Below are positions 21,507 through 32,678 of a DNA stretch of 64,000 nucleotides, in pieces. How positions within the stretch are numbered: position 1 is the stretch's first letter; each line of letters starts with the position of its first letter. Below the pieces are notes generated by a model. That model was not told the DNA's origin and ran no database searches. It worked only from the letters and a program-made list of their open reading frames with translations. Location: positions 1 through 64,000 of the forward strand of contig CAICTM010000371.1 of the NCBI GenBank assembly GCA_903772945.1. Reading direction: 5' to 3'. The position numbers and the translations under genes were made by a program. Source of the stretch: Seminavis robusta. Its lineage: Eukaryota; Bacillariophyta; Bacillariophyceae; Naviculales; Naviculaceae.

Positions 21507-23605
21507 CTAGGACTTGCCAGCCTTCTTCTTTTTCTTCTTGGCGGCCTTGCGGGCAGCTTTCTTTTCTTCTTCCTCCTTGATCTCTGTTAGGATCTTCTGT
21601 GTTTCTTCATCTGGCTGCTTCTCTGTCTTGAAATAGTCTGGCATATCCAGTCCTGTGACTCGAACTGTACCGCTGGGAAGCAGCAGAACTGTGCACTTGA
21701 AGTGTGCTACCAGTGCCCCGCTCTTCTCGTGCAAGGACGGATACATGGTCAAAAGTTCGTGTTGAACGCATTCTGGAATGCCCAATCGAGCCTGCCTCAC
21801 ATCGCTCAAGTGACGCAAAGTGAACGGAAGTGTTGGGAATTTCTTGTCCACTTCGGCCAGAACTGCACGGCTTGCCTTGACCTTCAAGTGGTATTGCTTC
21901 TCTACATTTCGTTTGAACACTGTGGTACGCATTTCTCCAGGTCGAACCTTCCCGTCTCCCGTGCTCATTGCAACATCCACGGCATACACTTCCGCCTTTT
22001 CAAAGGTGCAATCTGGAAGCTTCTCTTCTTGTTCCAGTTCGTTGTCGTTGGGGTTTGGTGATTTCAATGCCACCTCTTTGACACCATCCAGCACATACCG
22101 TTTCATTTGGTGCATTCGGACCGAGCTAATTGGAGTGACACCATAAGCATTGGCAACCCGTTCCACAGCAGCCGTAACATCGGTATTCTTCTTTCCGGCG
22201 GCAATGCATCGTGCAGCGACCAGCATTGCGTTGTATGCTGCCACGGCAACATTTCCGAGCTCATCCGGGGTGGATGCAGGAGCGGCGTCTGCTGACTCGG
22301 GCACAACCAGAGTGTGGGCTGCCACAGCAATATACCCATCAATATGGCAACCTAAATCAATCTTGACAATATCACCAGCTTTAAGTGGTTCCTGGTGAAC
22401 GAATGGATAGGGATCAGATCGCGATAAATGAGTAGAGGCACACAGTGAGCGAGGATCCATGACCAATCCATCACAGTTATCAGTCTTTGGAAAACAAATA
22501 ATGTTCAGCACACCATCCCCTCGAAAAACGAATCATACGACCATGCAAACAGAGGGCCTGAATTCGCATGAACCAATACGGGGTGGGCACCTAGGAAGAA
22601 TCCCAAACAGCAGAGAGACCAAGGGACCAGACCGCAAAGCAGCCGATACAACCAAGTTCAATCTCCACCACGTGAGATCTTCTTGAGTTTCTCTTCCTGC
22701 CAATCCACCCATGGTGGGGTCTGTGTCCCCGTCATTGAACGCCCCATTCCTGCACGAAGGCAAAGAATGTCCATCTTTGGGACAAAGTCCCGAAAGAAAG
22801 GGCCCTCGATCGCTGGTGCACTTGAAACGACCATGACAGGGTTTCAACAAAAGCAACAGAACACATACATACAAGCAAAACTAATCGAAGCCAATCTGCC
22901 AAACCGACAAAACCCAATATCCTGGTACATTTACAACAAACATAACGTACACAACACTTCGCCAACAAAGATGAACGAATGGGGGTGACTTACAAGCTCT
23001 TCAGTAGCTAATGGGGAATGATTGCAGACGATATCGTTGACCGAGACACAGACTGGAAAGGCAATTCCTCGATCAATCGGTTGACCATCAACCTTCTTGG
23101 TAAAGAGCTTTTGGGCCTGGGAGGTAACCACAGTGTGACCAAACTCACAAAGATCAATAATCTTGGCTCCAGGGACACATTGACCCACTAGACCTTGAAG
23201 GGCCAGATTGACAATCTTGGCAGCTTCTTGGTACTTGGTGCAGACATCACTGTTATCAAGAATAAGTTGGGTAGCAGGGAGTTTATCAGAGATGATTGTT
23301 GACAATCAGGCCAACGGATCAAAAACAGCCAAGAAAGAAAAAAGGTTAGCGGAACAAAGTCACTTTGAAAATCGACAAGCATCATGTTCAGGAAAGTCAA
23401 TCACCAAAACCCGCCACAAAACTGACATCTCCTTATGGCACATTCTGCTCAAAGGATCCTAGAATGCCTCTATGTTGCTCGGGCTTTTGCAAGGCCTATA
23501 ATGAGACAATATTGGCTCGTACCTGTTGGTCAGATCCGTTACTTCCTCCTCTTCTTCTTCCTCCTCCTCCGCGTCGGATCCCTCGTTCTTTTCTTCCTCA
23601 CTCAT
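21507..23605 (-). CDS. PA2G4: EBP1/PA2G4-like protein (3 exons)
   Basis: Exons 23523-23605, 22994-23249 and 21507-22391 are joined by introns of 273 nt (GTACGA...ACAG) and 602 nt (GTAAGT...CCAG), giving 407 residues, close to the usual 390-400. Exon 1 encodes an acidic tail (MSEEEKNEG then Glu-rich) and splices to read DLTNSDVCTKYQEAAKIVN, the hallmark N-terminus. The methionine-aminopeptidase fold follows, with GDIVKIDLGCHIDGYIA, but without catalytic metal ligands, as in the family. A lysine-rich end (KKAARKAAKKKKKK) should act in nucleolar localisation and RNA binding. Role: ribosome-biogenesis and 60S-associated factor. It is divergent from the alanyl-tRNA synthetase gene. The 602-nt intron is the longest here; its small ORFs are noise. 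Confidence 0.93.
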
Positions 23606-24776
23606 GTTGCTTCAGTTAGTTGTCTTGGAGCAAAACTCTAACAGGCTCTTTCACTCAAATGCGGAAGCCACTGTATCGGTCGCTTTGAGTGGTGAGCAGC
23701 TCGACGACAGGAGCCATCAATCGGCCCAGCAGTCGTCACCATGAGAAGCTCGTGGCGCCGTTACTAAAGCAGCAACCAACCTCAACGAGAAAGGAGGTGA
23801 AGCCTGTATTCTGAGGTTAACCCACAACCCCTCATTCCATCATCAGACACCTTGAAATAGACTTTAGACTTTCGGTGCAAAACTATTGCTGAGGAGTTCA
23901 ACCTGTCCAGCTCATAACCAAACCCACAGCCGTACAAGCATTTTAGCTGGTTGAGCTAGCTAGCCAGGGTGATGCTTGGTACCAGGCCGGTAGGTTTGGA
24001 TCCGGATTGTTTGGTGGGCGAAGACCTGGCCTGGCACCGATTCAGTAGACGACAGGTTTTGTGATGGCTTTGCCATCCACCAGATCCTTTTTAGCAGGCT
24101 GGTTGCTATGGTTAGCAGCAACCTGCAGGTTGCAATCTTTCTAGTTGTACCAGTAAAGCTGGTGCAAGTACATACAGATAGATAAAGAACGCACAGCTGG
24201 GACTTTCCCAACTTGCCAGTGGGATGTGGTACCGGTATGCCTGCATGCCTACCATTAGCTGAACTACCTGGCTCATCTGGTTCAGGTGGCACGAAGTTAC
24301 ACAGGCAGGAGGGGCTTCCACTAGAAGGAAAACTATTACTAGTAGTTATTAGTTCCTTGCTCACCTGGTTCTTCAGGTGGCAAAAGTTTAACTGCGAGGC
24401 TGCCAGTTCCCCTCTGTTTTAGCTACTCATCTTTTCATAACCTATCTATCTGCTGCCGTTGCTGTGGTCCTTCCCACAACCTCTTCCACAACCAAATATT
24501 GAAGCACTTAGGTTGAGGGTGGAAGGGTGGTTGGTTCCAGGACTCCTGGCCGCTTGCGGACAGTTGGGTTTGGGCTGATGTTGAAGTCTGAAACATGCGT
24601 CATTTGCGCGCCCGAGGCGCGAAGCCGAACGTTTGACGGATGATGCCTCTCTCAAGCAAAAAGAGAAGAAAAATCTTTCTCGATTTCAACCACAAAAGGA
24701 GCATCATCTCAAAGCTTCTACAAACTAGCTAGATAAGAACAGCGGGTTTCTCATCAATCAACACGAAACAGCCACC
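23606..24776. other. Divergent promoter region of EBP1 and alanyl-tRNA synthetase genes
   Basis: This 1.17-kb region lies between the start codons of two translation genes. It holds a pair of similar direct segments (CTGGCTCATCTGGTTCAGGTGGCA near 24265 and CTCACCTGGTTCTTCAGGTGGCA near 24360), an inverted GGTTGC/GCAACC cluster near 24100-24135, and CTAGCTAGCTAG. No gene is supported. Confidence 0.5.
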
Positions 24777-27700
24777 ATGACAGAAGAAAAGAAAGAGTTG
24801 GAGTGGCCCATGGACAAGGTCCGCCAGACCTTTATTGACTTTTTTGTCAAGAAGCACCAGCATGTGTTCTGGCCGAGTTCTCCCTGTGTCCCCGTCGATG
24901 ATCCCACGTTGCTCTTTACCAATGCCGGTATGAATCAATACAAGCCTCTGTTCCTGGGAACTTGTGATCCCACCTTGAAAATGGCTTCCTTGAAGCGTGC
25001 CGTCAATTCGCAAAAATGCATCCGTGCTGGTGGAAAACACAATGATCTCGATGATGTTGGCAAGGATGTCTACCATCACACCTTTTTCGAGATGCTTGGG
25101 AACTGGTCGTTTGGAGACTACTTCAAGAAGGAAGCCATTGAAATGGCATGGAAGTGCCTGACAGAAGAGTTCAAGTTGGACAAGGAACGGTTGTATGCCA
25201 CCTACTTTGGTGGCGATGAGAGTTCTCCCTGCGACGACGAAGCCAGAGAATTGTGGTTGCAATTCTTGCCTCCTGAGAGAGTCTTGCCGTTCGATGCCAA
25301 GGACAATTTCTGGGAAATGGGAGCCACTGGACCTTGTGGGCCGTGTACGGTAAGAAAAGGAGAAAATGTTGTGACAATTGTTCCGTAGACTTGTCAAATG
25401 TATTGACCAAAAGACTCACTTTTCGTTCTTTTCTGTTTTGTTTCGTGTTTGTTTCTATCTAAATCAAAGGAAATCCACTACGATCGAATTGGAGGTCGCG
25501 ATGCCTCCAAATTGGTCAATGCCGATTTGCCTGATGTCATTGAGATTTGGAACAATGTCTTTATTCAATACAATCGGGAAGCCGACGGCAGCTTGAGAAA
25601 TCTGCCTGCTCAGCATATTGATACTGGTATGGGATTTGAGCGTCTCACCAGTATTCTACAGGGTGTGGACTCGAACTACGATACCGACATTTTCATGCCG
25701 CTCTTTGCTGCCATTCAAAAGGAGACCGGCGCTCGTCCTTATGCCGGAAAGGTTGGTGCCGAAGATGAAGGCTATGTCGACATGGCCTACCGTGTCGTCG
25801 CCGATCACGTCCGGACGCTCTGCTTTGCCATTGCCGATGGCGCCACTCCTAGCAATGCCGATCGCGGTTATGTCTTGAGGCGTGTCTTGCGTCGTGCCGT
25901 TCGGTACGGACGACAAAATCTCGGTGCCGAACTGGGATTCTTTTCCAAATTGGTACCCACTCTAGTGGTCCTCATGGGCAACACCTTTCCTGAACTCAAG
26001 ACAAAACAGGAACATGTGACGGCCGTCATTCGAGACGAAGAAGAATCCTTCAATCGGACCCTCGATAAGGGACTCCAAAAATTCAACGAGTTGGTGGAGA
26101 AAATGGGAGATTCCAAGGTTTTCTCGGGCGAAGATGCTCACTTCTTGTACACTTCCATGGGTTTCCCCGTCGATTTGACAGAGCTCATGGCAGAAGAAAA
26201 AGGATTGACTATCGACAAGGACGGTTTTGAAAAGAAAATGCAAGAGGAAATCAAGTTGAGTCGGGAGGCCCGTGATGCCAAAATGTCGGGTGGCTCAGGA
26301 AAGGATATGCGAATGGTTGCTGAACAAACCTCGCATTTGGTATCCAAGGCTGTCCCCGCAACCGATGATTCTGCGAAGTACGTCTGGGACCAAAAGTTGG
26401 AAGGATGCAACGTGGCCGCACTGTTCTTGGGACGAAACGAAACCGAGGATAAGATCGGTTTTGTCGAATCGGCGACAAAGGAAAGCAGCACTATTGGAGT
26501 TGTCTTGGATAAGACTAGCTACTACGCTGAATCCGGAGGACAAATTTATGACACTGGGTCCATCACAACAGGAGGAGCTACAGTGCGCGTCGACAGTGTG
26601 CAAATATACGGTCAATTTGTGGTGCACGTGGGCGAAGTGACCGACGGAACCATCACCGTGGGTGAAACTGCTGCTTGCTCAGTCGATTACAAGCGACGAT
26701 CTCCGATTGCTGCCAACCACACCATGACGCACGTTCTTAACTATGCCTTGCGAAAGGTACTGATTGAAGACGGAGACGGAAAGGCTACCACGACCGTAGA
26801 CCAAAAGGGTTCGTTGGTCGACGAATCCAAGCTGCGATTTGACTTTTCTTGGAATGGTCAATTGTCACCCGAACAACTCGCCAAGGTTGAGGCCCTGTGC
26901 GTCGATCGCATCGAAAAGGAAGTCCCTGTCGATGCGTATGTCGCACCACTGGACGACGCCCAAAAGATTTCGTCGCTGCGTGCTGTGTTTGGAGAAAAGT
27001 ACCCTGATCCTGTCCGTGTGGTCGCTGTCTCCAACAGTCCCGTTCCCGAGATGTTGGCCAATCCACAAGATTCTCAATGGAAAGAATACAGTGTTGAATT
27101 CTGCGGAGGGACCCACTTGAAGAACACCAAAGAAGCTGAGGCCTTCGTTCTCTTGAGCGAAGAGGGTATTGCCAAGGGTGTCCGTCGTATTGTGGCTGTC
27201 ACCCAGAAGGATGCCAAAGAGGCCATCAAACTCGCAGAAGAATTTGAAGGGAAGCTAAAGGAAGCCGATAAGATTGACGGTGAGGCCGCTTTAGAAGCCG
27301 AATTGAAGGTGCTCAAAGCCAGACTGAATGAGTTGTCCATTTCATCTGTGAAGAAGCACGCTTTCCGCGAGAAAATCACCGAACTGACGAAGAAAGTATT
27401 GGCTTTGAAGAAGAAGAAAGCGTCTGGTATGACAGGCGAAATTGTCGCCAAGGCCGCTGAGGCGGCCGCTGCCACAGAGGGTAATAAGGTCGTAGTACGA
27501 TTTGACTTTGGCTGTGACGGCAAGGTTTGGAAGGCCGTGTCGACCGCATACGGCAAGAAAGTCAAGGACAAGGCTCTACTGCTGGTTACGGCTGATACTG
27601 ATGCAGACCGTTTCATGGTTGGCGCCGTTGCTCCGAAGGGAGTTGACGTGGATTGCAAGGCTTGGGTGACGGCTGCTACGGAAGGAACTGGCGGCAAGGG

Positions 27701-27788
27701 CGGCGGAAAGAAAGATTCGGCACAGATGAACGTCCCCGGCTTAAGCCATATTGATGCTGTGCTAGAGAAGGCCAAAGGGTTTGCATAA
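24777..27788 (+). CDS. AARS: Alanyl-tRNA synthetase (2 exons)
   Basis: Exons 24777-25349 and 25470-27788, with a 120-nt GTAAGA...AAAG intron in phase 0, give 963 residues, normal for a full-length eukaryotic enzyme. The class II catalytic core starts at once ([51 protein letters not shown] split over residues 60-110) and the intron cuts just after [10 protein letters not shown]. The editing domain has HTMTH at about residue 607 and CGGTH at about 736, the zinc-binding HxxxH and CxxxH motifs that clear mischarged Ser/Gly. A C-terminal Ala/Lys-rich linker and a DHHA1-like domain ([14 protein letters not shown]) end the protein. Start ATG lies in GCCACCATGA, a strong context. No organelle presequence is evident, so it is the cytosolic form, though dual targeting by another start cannot be excluded. 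Confidence 0.97.
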
Positions 27789-28926
27789 ACGAGAGAAGGA
27801 AGCTGCAGGGCGACCAAGCGAAAATGAACCCAGCTCAAAGCGAAGAAGGACCAACGCATTCTGCGACCCGATCTCTGACACGCAGCTAGAAGCAACAAAA
27901 TGAATAGGATACACGTATGGTTAAAACAATGGTTATCTGTAGATTGGGTGACGCGACTTCTCTTGGCCGAAGTGGAGTAAGATATGGTAGTCAGTGTAGT
28001 TTAAAATCACACTAAAAGCTTGAGAGTTCCTCCAAGGCGAAATACGAATTGAACTGACTCTCTTCGTGTAAATTCCACCTTGCAACTCAAGAACGGAATC
28101 ATCATGGCAAGCCAGTTTCAATTGCTGAGCGATCTTCCTCACGGTGGGCCTTTCTTGGTTGCTTCTTTTATCGGGTCCGCGGAGTCACCTGATGCCATGA
28201 CTAAGCCATGGCATCAGGGCATCAGGTGATCGCCCTTCTGCCATCGTCGTCTGCTTCGAATTCCTTCCCAGCACCAACCGCCCTGTGCTCTACCTTTACG
28301 ATTCGCATGCATGTAGATTGCGCTCGAGTTGTGCCATTGACCAATGCCATGGAGCATCTCTGCCCCGGCAGCAGTACCAGCATCGTGCGCTGCAACCGGC
28401 AAAGCGCACCTCCTCGACAGCTTCCGTCCATCCTTTGATGACACTCCAATACGAGAAGATCCGGATCGCACTTCTCACTAATGGTCAAACTTGAGCAGTT
28501 TCGTTTCCGAGCTTATGTGGGCCAAAGCAAATGAGATTATCGTCCAATTGCTGCCAAGTGTGATCGGCTTTCGAATGGCTTGCGCGCAGGGTACGGTACG
28601 AGGAGACTTTTAATCGAATGATTCGATGGATTCAATCGGTCCTCAACGGCTTGATCGTGCACTTTGAAGACAACAACCAGCAACAGCATCGCTTCAGCAT
28701 CAAGTAAGTCTTGCCGTCAAGTCCACGAAGAAGACAGGTCTTTCCCATAAAACGAAAGAAGCAAACTGAAGCAAATCAAAGAAAGAAACACGAGAAAGAA
28801 ACACCAGCAAAGTAGGAGCAAACAAAGAAGAGAGAAAGAAGCTACAGCGAAGAAGAACCCACGCCATCGAACCCGAATCCAATCGAATTGAATTGAATTG
28901 AATCCACGGATACCGTTGCACAAAAG
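27789..28926. other. Intergenic region downstream of alanyl-tRNA synthetase
   Basis: Contains the nested inverted repeat at 28186-28228 listed separately. ORFs at 28208-28500 occur on both strands and are not supported. The last 250 bp look like the leader of the small zinc protein; CATCAA|GTAAGT at about 28702 could be a donor of a 5' untranslated exon. Confidence 0.45.
28186..28228. repeat. Nested inverted repeat with two alternative hairpins
   Basis: CTGATGCCATG (28189-28199) pairs with CATGGCATCAG (28207-28217) over a 7-nt loop. The overlapping CACCTGATGCC (28186-28196) pairs equally well with GGCATCAGGTG (28218-28228). The two 11-bp stems are mutually exclusive. It lies about 400 bp after the AlaRS stop codon and about 700 bp before the zinc-protein start. 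Confidence 0.8.
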
Positions 28927-29272
28927 ATGACACAAACAGAGGAAGACAAGAAGAAGGCCGAGCTGGAGGAGCCAGACATTGTGGTGGCTGATGCAACGCC
29001 GATCAAGACCAATGAACCACCAATCCCACCCGGCCATGCTCGATTTTATTGCAGCAAGTGTCACACGGTAGGTTCTGTCCTGTGCTTGCTTACTTGTGTT
29101 ATATTGATGGGAATGGTCAGATAGAATGGTCAGATAGATGTTCTCAAAATATTTTATTTCGTGGTTGCAGCCATATGATTTGCCAGACAAGGCAACGAGC
29201 TGGAGATGTGCCAACTGCATGACTTTCAACTCAACAACCCCAGGAGAATGTGAATGGTGCAATATTTTGTAA
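28927..29272 (+). CDS. 80-residue six-cysteine zinc protein (2 exons)
   Basis: Exons 28927-29067 and 29171-29272 join in phase 0 through a 103-nt GTAGGT...TTGCAG intron. The product starts with an acidic tail (MTQTEEDKKKAELEEPD), then PPIPPGHARFYCSKCHT, and exon 2 adds PYDLPDKATSWRCANCMTFN and ends CEWCNIL. The three CxxC pairs (spacing about 15 and 10 residues) can bind one or two zinc ions. The intron splits the domain between the first and second CxxC pair, so each exon alone is unimpressive. No known family is named with confidence; the CxxC spacing recalls the LSD1 or LITAF class of small zinc domains. The location is probably cytosolic or membrane-peripheral. Confidence 0.85.
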
Positions 29273-30076
29273 ACGTTGACATGAGCATGTTTGACCACAG
29301 AGCCTGGTTCTGATAAGTTTATGCAGATTGTGTGGAGAAAAACGATTTGCTTTTCGCTGGCAGAGTGCATCAAAACAGGGAGAGAAATGCACTAATAACC
29401 TACCAATGAAGAGTTTTGATCAATTCGCTTGAGATAGTGACACTTTCCAGGTCTCCATTATTTGTTGACATGTATCTCTGCGGTCGACTTTATAAACATC
29501 CATAATTTTGTTTCTATAGGAAAACATAAGACAAAAAATTCATTTTTTGCCTTCTGAACGAAAGAAAACTTTTCTTCTAGCTACTGGTGTGGTGCATTGG
29601 TGCTCTTGAATGTGTGATGAATCGAATCTTTAGTATGGCTTTCTTCATGCCAGGTATGGTACGGTACGATGTACGACTATACCCAAAATCAGGAGCCGGT
29701 CGGATGAGAATGGAGAGCTCAATTAAACACACCTTGCTGATGCATTTGAAAACTTGCATTTTGAGGCTTAGGCGTCCAAGCAAGTAAGTGTTGACACTGA
29801 TCGCAAGGGAGTCTGGATGAAGCATCAAACATACATTTGTAGAGAGTTCCAATGGCAAGGGGGTTGTGTTTCCAAAAACTTTCGCTATTGGCAATGGCAT
29901 TGTTCAAAAGCTTTGCCATTGAAGTCACAACCAACAAGAAATTCAATTTGGTCAACAAGACAAACGAATTTTAATTTATTTAAGCAGACATCAACTCTAC
30001 CGTACTGTAAGAAAGCTCCATTTCGCCAATCCATCTCTCAATAAACTCTGGTCTTGCGTTTGATCATTAATCTTAA
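29273..30076. other. Intergenic, convergent 3' ends
   Basis: AT-rich DNA between the zinc-protein and pyruvate-carrier genes, which converge. ORFs at 29577-30044 are short and unsupported. GTACGGTACGATGTACGAC (29658-29676) is a small repeat of GTACG. Confidence 0.5.
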
Positions 30077-30928
30077 TTAATCAATGTAATCAGCCTTGAT
30101 CTTTCGGCCCAAATGCCAGGCACTGCTGCCAAAGAGAGCAACATTGACAGAGCAGAGAGTGTAATTGATGGGTATCACCAAGAGGGAATATCGCGAAAAG
30201 AAGAATCCTGTCAAAGTCAAAGCGGTATATTGAGGCAAGGATATTTTGTCGGTGGGTCGATCCAATTCCAAAAAGGACGCTCCACTAATCAACCATTTGG
30301 ACATGGGAGCCCAAAAATGAACAGTAAACGGACCGGCATCGGCAGCCGCCACAGTGGTCACCACACCCAAGTTTGCCTTGGTCAACATTTGACGGACATG
30401 AGGACCCGCCAAAAGGGATCCTGCCAAGACCGCACCGCCGACCATGGTTTTATCTCTCAAATCATCGACCTGTTTCTGCTGTCCAGTGGCAGACTTGTGC
30501 TCCAGAGCACGTCGCAATTGATTGAGTTGCGCGGCCACATTGGTGACGTGACATCCCATGAGCAACAAATTGCGAGGTTTCACCACCCAAGCCCATCGGG
30601 CAAAAAGAGTGCTGTACACAATCAACACGGGAGTCATGGTCATGGAAATCACTTCGGGACCTTGTTGGGCGGCATCGTAAATAGCAGCACCACTCATACC
30701 CCAACCGGCAAGGGCGCCCATTCCACCCCAAAATTCAGCACTGTGCCAGATGCCTGGCTTGGCAGCTTCTTCTTCCACCTTTTTGGCCACGGGTTCCGCC
30801 TTGGTGGCGGCTTCTTTGGCCGTGGTTTCCACTTTGGTTTTGCCGTCGCTCAAAAATCGACGAGCCACAGCACGAGATTGGCGCAACGCCACAGAGGCCA
30901 CTCGACGGGAGTTAGCAGCTGCAAACAT
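30077..30928 (-). CDS. Fused mitochondrial pyruvate carrier, MPC1-like plus MPC2-like
   Basis: A single-exon protein of 283 residues. A mitochondrial presequence (MFAAANSRRVASVALRQSRA, Arg/Ala-rich) and a charged Lys/Ala/Glu linker come first. Residues about 59-145 match MPC1: FWGGMGALAGWGMSGAAIYD, then PEVIS, MTPVLIVYS and the signature VKPRNLLLMGCHVTN. Residues about 205-279 match MPC2: HFWAPMSKWLISGASFLELD, RPTDKIS, and TGFFFSRYSLLVIPINYTLC. Usual MPC proteins are 105-140 residues and work as an MPC1-MPC2 heterodimer in the inner mitochondrial membrane, importing pyruvate; here both halves sit in one chain, joined by about 55 residues with an extra hydrophobic stretch. The ATG at 30928 is the first methionine and opens the presequence. 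Confidence 0.9.
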   Translation of the reverse strand: MFAAANSRRVASVALRQSRAVARRFLSDGKTKVETTAKEAATKAEPVAKKVEEEAAKPGIWHSAEFWGGMGALAGWGMSGAAIYDAAQQGPEVISMTMTPVLIVYSTLFARWAWVVKPRNLLLMGCHVTNVAAQLNQLRRALEHKSATGQQKQVDDLRDKTMVGGAVLAGSLLAGPHVRQMLTKANLGVVTTVAAADAGPFTVHFWAPMSKWLISGASFLELDRPTDKISLPQYTALTLTGFFFSRYSLLVIPINYTLCSVNVALFGSSAWHLGRKIKADYID

Positions 30929-31889
30929 GGTGGAGATGGCAACTCTTGGAGATCCAAAGAAAAAGTAATAATCTACCAAGCTGCGATAGCCAGTAATTTT
31001 ATATTTTGCAATTGACTGCTGGCTGCTGGAAGTTGAAAATGCTGCTTCCTCCGACGAGAAAGTATCTTTGCATTCATTCTTTGCTCGAGAAGCGAATGGA
31101 TATCAGAGTTCTGTTCAGTCACGTTCCAGTATCATTCACGGATTTTTCGGACGTACTTCACACCGAGTTGGGACTGGTACGGAAAAATATATCGGACCAC
31201 CGGTAGCCAAGCTATCTATTCGCAGCTTTATCAAGAGTGGTGGAAGATCTAGCATGAGAATGCTCCTCCATGCGAGCTCATTGAAAGAGGAGCGACAATT
31301 GGATCTTCTAAAGATACTGCTCATCACGGCCCGGAGCCTGCTTAAAATGATCCAATCGGCTCTCTTGTCGCGGCGTCGATGCGTCCAGCGATTCGGCCGC
31401 CCCCAACCGTGCCTGATATTCAGTACCATTGCAAACGAGCACGAGATCTTGTCGTGGCCAGAAACAATGAACTTATCGAACGAAACGTCATCGAACACTC
31501 ATGTAATGACATATTGGCCGCAATTACCACTTGCATGTCTCGTGTAGATATTATGTAGCTGCACATGTGCTGCCACCGAGGACACCGGCGCGGCAGTGTT
31601 TCAAGAGTTGTTTTACATGTTTGACATATGATGGTCTGGTACCGTATCAACCGGTCCAAGTGCAGTCGCTCGTCAGAACATAACTTTCTTGTACTGTAGA
31701 GTAGGGCAAACATTTGAATGAAACAACAGTTCTGGTTCGATTCGATTCAAACCACCTCTTGCAGCAAAACCTCAAAACATTCAAAAAACGGATCATTCAT
31801 TCGCCAAGAGTTCAGATCCTTGCTTCGCAGCTGCGCGCCTCTTCCTTCACTTCGACATTTACTTCTCAGCGACCTCTCTTGTTCAAACA
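30929..31889. other. Divergent intergenic region, no supported gene
   Basis: The gap between the MPC fusion (-) and the armadillo-like gene (+). A 159-residue plus-strand ORF (31068-31547) and a minus-strand ORF over it (31136-31498) lack domains. Serine-rich short frames near 31720-31880 look like translated leader. Confidence 0.45.
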
Positions 31890-32678
31890 ATGACATCCAC
31901 CGCCAGAGACAAAAGGTCCTTTGCTACGGAGATTTCCGTGCTCCGGGACGATGCTGGGGCCGACGCACACAAGGAAGCACTCCTTGCAATCTACGAAAAA
32001 CTGGATGTAGATGACGACCGCAATCGCTCCACATTGGTCGAAGAAGGTCTTGTGGCAGCCCTAGTAAAAGCATTGGAGCGTTCCTACAATAAGACAACTT
32101 ACTTTGTTTATTTCGCATACAAGATCTTGGCCATTCTTCCAGGTTCGTTCGATGACGATCCATCTTTGAGGAGTCCTGCCAATGCCACGGCCATTGTCAA
32201 CAGTGGGGGGCTGCAGCACGTGTTGGACTTTTTGGATTCCAGTAATGAGGATGAGATAGTGGATACATTCTACGCCTATCACGGCCTGTGCGTCATCTTT
32301 GCAGTTCAAGTCGCTCTCAAAGAAGACAAGGGGCTCTCTTTGGCAGTTGCAAAACTTGTCATGCCAGTTCTGGTGACACTGATGGAAACCCATGGATTGG
32401 ATGCTGAAGAACACAAATCATGCGACCTTTTTGTGTCGGGATGTGAAATGTTCATGATTTGTGCAAGGGCTATGGAAGGCTTGGTGGAATCCGCCCATGC
32501 TGAGAGAATGGTGCAATCGGCATGGTCGGGTATCACTTACCATAAGAATGACTCGGAGGTCCAAGAAGCGGGCCGGGATTTGCTGACACGCCTTGTGGGG
32601 CCTGAGACGGCGCTGGAAATGATTGACCATGCCGAAATGCACCACTGTGAAGACGCCGAATGCAGCTGTGCCGCGTAG
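31890..32678 (+). CDS. Armadillo/HEAT-like helical protein
   Basis: A 262-residue, single-exon protein built of helical pairs with leucine and alanine spacing like armadillo repeats: EEGLVAALVKALERS, NSGGLQHVLDFLDSSNEDE, AKLVMPVLVTLMETHG and LFVSGCEMFMICARA. The C-terminus is histidine- and cysteine-rich (MIDHAEMHHCEDAECSCAA), which could bind a metal. No specific family is recognised. Likely a cytosolic scaffold. The ATG follows CAAACA (A at -3). Confidence 0.75.
   Translation: MTSTARDKRSFATEISVLRDDAGADAHKEALLAIYEKLDVDDDRNRSTLVEEGLVAALVKALERSYNKTTYFVYFAYKILAILPGSFDDDPSLRSPANATAIVNSGGLQHVLDFLDSSNEDEIVDTFYAYHGLCVIFAVQVALKEDKGLSLAVAKLVMPVLVTLMETHGLDAEEHKSCDLFVSGCEMFMICARAMEGLVESAHAERMVQSAWSGITYHKNDSEVQEAGRDLLTRLVGPETALEMIDHAEMHHCEDAECSCAA

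Noticed and set aside
27074-27898. A 274-residue minus-strand ORF
   Set aside because: Antisense shadow of the alanyl-tRNA synthetase C-terminus.
30113-31015. A 300-residue plus-strand ORF antisense to the pyruvate-carrier fusion
   Set aside because: It mirrors the frame of the real gene, has Gly/His/Ser-rich nonsense composition and no domain, while the minus strand encodes clear MPC domains.
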